From assembly GCA_036846645.1 (NCBI GenBank), contig DAIUBN010000047.1:1-16996 (forward strand): a DNA stretch of 16,996 bases. The letters run 5' to 3'. Below, in pieces: positions 12,526-16,996 of this stretch. The stretch is from JAAYUD01 sp036846645. GTDB taxonomy: Bacteria; Bacteroidota; Bacteroidia; Bacteroidales; Bacteroidaceae. A program made the translations under genes and the position numbers. Each line of letters starts with the position of its first letter. Position 1 is the first letter of the stretch. The notes under the pieces were generated by a model. The model was not told where the DNA came from and searched no databases. It saw only the letters and a program-made list of their open reading frames with translations.

Positions 12526-15045
12526 ATGGCATTTTATAAAACATTATTTATCTCGATAGGCATATTGTGTCTGTCTATTAATCAATCTATGGCCGAAGAC
12601 CTAACCTATAATTTATATCAAAACGGCGTATCGAAAGAACTGGCCACAAAAAGAAAAGCAGAAATTACTAATCTGAAGTACAATCTGTCGTTCAACATAC
12701 CCGAATCTAAAGAAACTCCTATACGAGGTACAGAGAACATATTTTTCAATCTTAAAACAAAAACGCAAGATATAATTCTTGATTTTAAAGCGAATAGCTC
12801 TCAAGTAGAGAAGGTTTTGGTAAATAACAAGGCGACCGATTATCTCTTCAAGGATGAACATATCATTATTAAAGCTGCTATATTCAAGGACGGCAACAAT
12901 TGCATTACCATATCATTTATTGCCGGAGACAAAGCACTCAACCGCAACAATGACTACCTCTACACTCTATTCGTTCCCGACCATGCCCGACAAGCCTTTC
13001 CATGTTTCGACCAGCCTGATCTCAAAGCTCATTTCAAACTATCTCTCACCGTCCCCTCTGCATGGGAAGCTGTCTCGGGAGGAAAGGCAATCAGTAATGA
13101 CATAAAGAATAGTATCAAAACCATTTCATTTGCAGAAACAGAACTGATTCCAACCTATTTATTTTCTTTCGTAACAGGAAAATTCGAGAAACAGAGCTGC
13201 ACTAATGATGGCAGAGAGGTTACAGCCTACTATAGAGAAACAGATCCGAAAAAACTTGCTCAATTGCCTATTGTTTTCAACCAAGTTTTTGCTTCTATCA
13301 AATGGATGGAAGAATATACCGACATCCCCTACCCTTTTTCCAAGTACGACTTGATTATTCTCCCTGGGTTTCAGTTTGGCGGCATGGAACACGTAGGAGC
13401 AGTGCTCTACAACGATAAAAGAATATTTATCAGCGAACAACCTACTCCTGACGAAGAGTTGAATAGGGCCGAACTTATTGCTCACGAGACTGCCCATAGT
13501 TGGTTTGGTGATATGGTGACCATGAAATGGTTTAACGATGTATGGACCAAAGAAGTATTTGCCAATTATATGGCAGCAAAAATATCCAAAACACAGTTTT
13601 CTGATATCAATCACGACCTCAACTTTCTGAAATCTTATCAAGACTATGCACTTGCCGATGACAGAACAAGTGGCACCCATCCTATTCAACAGCAATTGGA
13701 TAATCTACAAAACGCCGGTTTGCTATATGGAAATATTATTTATGATAAAGCTCCGGTAATGATGCGCAAACTGGAACAACAGATGGGAAGCAATGCATTC
13801 AGAAGTGGACTTCAAAAATATTTAAAAAGATATGCTTTCGGCAATGCCGATTGGGACAATCTTATTGCCATATTGGATAAAGAGAACAGCAAAGCCAACC
13901 TAAAACAATTCAGTGAAGTATGGGTGAAACAAAAAGGACTGCCCAACATTACCATAAAGGCTTTGCCTAACGCCATTAAGATCGAACAATCCGACCCATA
14001 TAACAGAGGTTGTATCTGGCAGCAGAAATTTAAAGTAGCGACAGTAAACAATGGTATCATTGCCGAGATTGCTGATGTTGATATGCAAAAGAAATCGGTA
14101 ACAATACCAACTCATAAGCCATACCAGACTGTCATACCCAATTACGACGGAATGGGATATGGACGATTTATCATAGACGAGAAAAGTGCGCAAGATTTAC
14201 TTTCCCAATGGCCTAACGAGCAAGAGATCAATAGAGAAGCCATGTTGATGAGTATCTACGAGAACTTTCTGATGCACAATATCAGCGCAGACAACTGCAC
14301 TTCTTATCTTCTCGACGGCTTAGATAAGGAAAGGAACGCTCTGATTGCATCGACCTGCTGCAACTATCTCGCCACGACAATATTCTATCTGAATGGTGAT
14401 GCCAGACATCTAGCAGAAAACCTCTTATGGAATATGAGTCGCAACCATGTCATCAAATCTTGCCGCCAGAAGCTGACGAGAATATTGTTCTCTTTAGCCA
14501 CAGATTCTACCGTAATCGAAAATCTATACGATTTGTGGAGCAAACACAACGACCCGCTGCTCACCGAAGACGATTATATGGCTCTGTCTTATCAATTGGC
14601 TATCAGAAAGCCTGAGCTGTGGCAGTCTATATTAAATAAGGAACGCGGGCAAATACATGGGATAGACAGACAAAGAGAATTCGATTATATCAGCAGAGGA
14701 TGCAACCCCGACAAGGCAGAACAAGATAAACTATTTGAATCATTGCTACACAAAGAGAACAGGAGCATAGAACCTTGGACACAAAAGTTGCTGTCTATTC
14801 TCAACTGCGAGCTCAGAGAGCCTTATTCCAATAAGTATATCACCCCGGCACTGAATATACTCAGAGAGATTCAACTTACCGGAGATATCTTTTTCCCAAA
14901 AGGATGGGTCACTTCGTTATTGTCGGGACATAAAAGTGAAGAAGCCAAAAAGCTGGTAACCGATTTTATAGCATCCCATAAAGAGTATCCTACAGCCCTA
15001 ATGAACAAACTGCTGCAGGCTGCATACTTTCTTCTTAACGAATAA
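12526..15045 (+). CDS. Secreted M1 family zinc aminopeptidase
   Basis: M1 enzymes remove N-terminal residues from peptides. The protein has 839 residues. An N-terminal signal peptide (hydrophobic residues about 6-18, cleavage likely after SMA at 21-23) sends it to the periplasm or outer surface. The N-terminal beta domain runs to about 215. The zinc site is complete: His320, Glu321 and His324 in HETAH, and Glu343 in KEVFANY. The substrate-binding motif is GGMEH (285-289) where classical aminopeptidase N has GAMEN, a variant I recall in some bacterial M1 groups. Tyr406 (IIYDKAP) is well placed as the transition-state Tyr. The C-terminal half is helical, as in M1 proteins. The next gene, a sensor phosphatase, follows after 86 bp on the same strand. 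Specificity cannot be read. Confidence 0.93.
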   Translation: MAFYKTLFISIGILCLSINQSMAEDLTYNLYQNGVSKELATKRKAEITNLKYNLSFNIPESKETPIRGTENIFFNLKTKTQDIILDFKANSSQVEKVLVNNKATDYLFKDEHIIIKAAIFKDGNNCITISFIAGDKALNRNNDYLYTLFVPDHARQAFPCFDQPDLKAHFKLSLTVPSAWEAVSGGKAISNDIKNSIKTISFAETELIPTYLFSFVTGKFEKQSCTNDGREVTAYYRETDPKKLAQLPIVFNQVFASIKWMEEYTDIPYPFSKYDLIILPGFQFGGMEHVGAVLYNDKRIFISEQPTPDEELNRAELIAHETAHSWFGDMVTMKWFNDVWTKEVFANYMAAKISKTQFSDINHDLNFLKSYQDYALADDRTSGTHPIQQQLDNLQNAGLLYGNIIYDKAPVMMRKLEQQMGSNAFRSGLQKYLKRYAFGNADWDNLIAILDKENSKANLKQFSEVWVKQKGLPNITIKALPNAIKIEQSDPYNRGCIWQQKFKVATVNNGIIAEIADVDMQKKSVTIPTHKPYQTVIPNYDGMGYGRFIIDEKSAQDLLSQWPNEQEINREAMLMSIYENFLMHNISADNCTSYLLDGLDKERNALIASTCCNYLATTIFYLNGDARHLAENLLWNMSRNHVIKSCRQKLTRILFSLATDSTVIENLYDLWSKHNDPLLTEDDYMALSYQLAIRKPELWQSILNKERGQIHGIDRQREFDYISRGCNPDKAEQDKLFESLLHKENRSIEPWTQKLLSILNCELREPYSNKYITPALNILREIQLTGDIFFPKGWVTSLLSGHKSEEAKKLVTDFIASHKEYPTALMNKLLQAAYFLLNE

Positions 15046-15097
15046 CGACAAGTATCACATTTTTTAGCAAGTAAAGGAACCTTTTCACAAAATATAT

Positions 15098-15105
15098 TAT
15101 CTTTG
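15098..15105 (+). promoter_or_regulatory. -7 element for the sensor phosphatase gene (TATCTTTG)
   Basis: TATCTTTG fits TAnnTTTG and lies 26 bp before the ATG at 15132, with expected start near 15112. No TTTG at -33. There is no convincing terminator between this and the M1 gene, so read-through is also possible. Confidence 0.5.
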
Positions 15106-15131
15106 CATGAAGTAAGTTTGAAAAAGCAAAA

Positions 15132-16910
15132 ATGAGGAAGAGCTCTGAGAACTTTGCCACAAGGCTAAGCATATATACCATTATCGGAACTATAATAATA
15201 TTCACGATATTGTTTTCTTTGTTCTACTTAGGAACAAAACGTCACAACATGAACTCTTCGAAAGAGCAGACTATGGCTGCTATCGACAACATGCAATTCA
15301 AGATAGACACACAACTTCAATCAGTAGAAAACTCAATTAATAATGTCGTATGGCTGATGTCAAAAGACAAAGTAAACGAGGATTGGCTATTTGATGTTCT
15401 CAAGTATCGGCTCATCAATAACAAACTATTAATTGAATGCTATATAGCTTTCGAGCCATACGCTATTCAAGGGAAAGGGAAATACTACATGCTCAACGTT
15501 CAAAGAGAAGGTAATTCTATCAGATGCTGGCATTTAGGTAGTGATTCTTACAACTACTTCAAAAGAGATTGGTATATGGGAGCTAAAAAGCTGAGACGAG
15601 GTTATTGGTCCAACCCATACTTTGACCATTTAAATACCCAAGATATTATATGCACTTATTCTAGGCCTCTATTCGACCAGAAAGGAAATATATATGCCGT
15701 TTTCTCTGTTGATATCAAACTCAATGATTTAACGAGAATAGTCAACGACCTAGAGCCAGTAAAAAATAGTGTCTCCTTCCTTCTCAACAATGAAGGATAT
15801 TTTATTTCTTGCAGAAAACAGGATCTGGTATTAAAAGAGACCGTATTCTCCAAAAAATTCAAATTGGATGAGGATTACATCACCATTGGTAGAAAAATGC
15901 TGGCAAAAGAGAGAGGCTACTACTCATTCGATGATTGTGGAACCAGTAAAATTGCTTTCTATACCCCAATTAAAGTCACAGGGTGGTCATTGTGTAACGT
16001 CTGTACTCAAAGTGCTATATTCAGCGATTTGCACAAGAGATTGCTATCTATTGTCCTTCTCTTCCTCTTCTGTATTGCTTTATTCTTTACAGCAATGGTC
16101 TCAACATCAAGAAGATTTATTACTAAATTGAAAAAGACAACAATAGCACACGAGCGGATAAAGAACGAATTAACGATAGCGAGATCAATTCAGGAAGGGA
16201 TGATTAAAAAGACATATCCTCCATTTCCCGAGCGAAAAGACATTGATTTATATGCTTTTTTACGTCCGGCCAAAGAAGTCGGGGGCGACTTATACGACTT
16301 TCTTTTGGTTGACAGCCAGCTATATTTCATTATTGGCGATGTATCGGGCAAGGGAGTTCCGGCCTCTTTGTTTATGTCGATGGCATTAAGTCTGTTCCGA
16401 AACTTGGCGAGCCATTGTTATAGTCCCAAAGAAATTGCACAAAACATCAATGAAACTCTATCTATCAACAACGATAGAAACATGTTCGCTACAGCTCTCA
16501 TTATGCGCTTAGAGCTATTTACAGGACAGTTGACACTCTGCAATGCCGGCCATAATCCGCCGCTGATAGTTCAAAGCGGAAATAAGCAGTCCTCTTTCAT
16601 GACTATTATAAAAAATCTTCCTGTAGGATTGATGTCCGACTTTGTTTACAAAGAAGAAGAACATCAGTTTAATGATGGATTGATTTTCTTATACACCGAT
16701 GGCGTGACAGAAGCAGAAGGCGATCATTCAAAACAATTTGGAGAAGAAAGACTTCAGAACACAATTAATTTCGTTGCAGATAAAAGTTCGAAAGAAATTT
16801 GCGACCAAGTTATAGATAATATTGGTACATTTGTAGGAGACAGAGAACAAAGCGACGATATCACAATATTAGCAATTAAATATTCGCCCCTCGCTGATAA
16901 GACTGAGTAA
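15132..16910 (+). CDS. Membrane sensor phosphatase: dCache domain plus SpoIIE/RsbU-type PP2C
   Basis: The product has 592 residues. TM1 is at about 13-33 and TM2 at about 303-323. Between them is a roughly 265-residue periplasmic dCache_1 domain with the fold signature RDWY (145-148), YWSNPY (158-163) and VDI (193-195). Tyr140, Arg145, Trp147, Tyr148, Tyr163 and Asp194 are placed as in amino-acid-binding dCache domains. A short helical linker (about 328-355) leads to a SpoIIE/RsbU phosphatase domain. Metal-binding aspartates are seen in VGGDLYD (Asp386 and Asp389), GDVSGKG (Asp403), TDGVTEA (Asp523) and QSDDIT (Asp575/576). Such enzymes dephosphorylate STAS-domain anti-sigma antagonists or similar proteins. 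No STAS or anti-sigma kinase gene is in the window; one may lie beyond 16996. Ligand and target are inferred, not shown. Confidence 0.9.
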   Translation: MRKSSENFATRLSIYTIIGTIIIFTILFSLFYLGTKRHNMNSSKEQTMAAIDNMQFKIDTQLQSVENSINNVVWLMSKDKVNEDWLFDVLKYRLINNKLLIECYIAFEPYAIQGKGKYYMLNVQREGNSIRCWHLGSDSYNYFKRDWYMGAKKLRRGYWSNPYFDHLNTQDIICTYSRPLFDQKGNIYAVFSVDIKLNDLTRIVNDLEPVKNSVSFLLNNEGYFISCRKQDLVLKETVFSKKFKLDEDYITIGRKMLAKERGYYSFDDCGTSKIAFYTPIKVTGWSLCNVCTQSAIFSDLHKRLLSIVLLFLFCIALFFTAMVSTSRRFITKLKKTTIAHERIKNELTIARSIQEGMIKKTYPPFPERKDIDLYAFLRPAKEVGGDLYDFLLVDSQLYFIIGDVSGKGVPASLFMSMALSLFRNLASHCYSPKEIAQNINETLSINNDRNMFATALIMRLELFTGQLTLCNAGHNPPLIVQSGNKQSSFMTIIKNLPVGLMSDFVYKEEEHQFNDGLIFLYTDGVTEAEGDHSKQFGEERLQNTINFVADKSSKEICDQVIDNIGTFVGDREQSDDITILAIKYSPLADKTE

Positions 16911-16996
16911 CAAACTGAGGGCAAGAATATACCGACCATGAAATATAACTTATAAAGATAAGATTGATGATATGTTATCAACAATGTTATTATAGA
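16911..16996. other. Window end, no gene recognised
   Basis: The 86 bases after the phosphatase stop codon are AT-rich. ATG triplets at 16938 and 16974 are closed by stop codons within a few codons. I see no terminator hairpin and no promoter element of the type found elsewhere in the window. Confidence 0.5.

Overview
The window looks like chromosomal DNA from a member of the Bacteroidota, most likely order Bacteroidales. The protein sequences have the character of that group (divergent trigger factor, LptB, Era, FabH). Start codons mostly lack Shine-Dalgarno sequences. Nearly every transcription unit is preceded by the Bacteroidota sigma-type -7 element TAnnTTTG, in two cases with a well-spaced TTTG at -33. 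Base composition is moderately AT-rich and even throughout. I see no tRNA, rRNA, CRISPR array, insertion sequence or phage gene, so this is mostly core chromosome. Genus cannot be settled from the sequence alone.

Layout. Positions 1-3886 are on the minus strand: the 5' part of clpP (cut by the window edge), tig, a patatin-like phospholipase and lptB. tig lies directly upstream of clpP, with a terminator-like hairpin between them. A divergent promoter region near 3890-3968 separates lptB from a plus-strand block: a C39-like cysteine-peptidase lipoprotein, then the overlapping pair mlaE-mlaF (lipid-transport permease and ATPase). A 557-bp gene-free stretch follows (6437-6993). It holds a degenerate tandem array with a 22-bp period and ends in a terminator. 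Positions 6994-12369 are again on the minus strand. In transcription order they carry a PAS/pseudo-receiver protein, then yceD, rpmF (L32), fabH, era and der, which combine ribosome-assembly GTPases with fatty-acid initiation. From 12526 the plus strand carries a secreted M1 aminopeptidase and a membrane-bound SpoIIE-type phosphatase with a periplasmic dCache sensor.

How the genes fit together. Much of the window concerns the envelope and its lipids: LptB (LPS export), MlaEF (phospholipid transport), patatin (lipid hydrolysis) and FabH (fatty-acid initiation). A second theme is protein and ribosome quality control: Tig, ClpP, Der, Era and L32. The most interesting points are these: the M1 aminopeptidase beside a phosphatase whose sensor domain appears to carry the residues of an amino-acid-binding dCache; the 22-bp repeat array; two interleaved inverted repeats directly upstream of fabH; the kinase-less PAS plus degenerate-receiver protein; and the long acidic tails on LptB and FabH.
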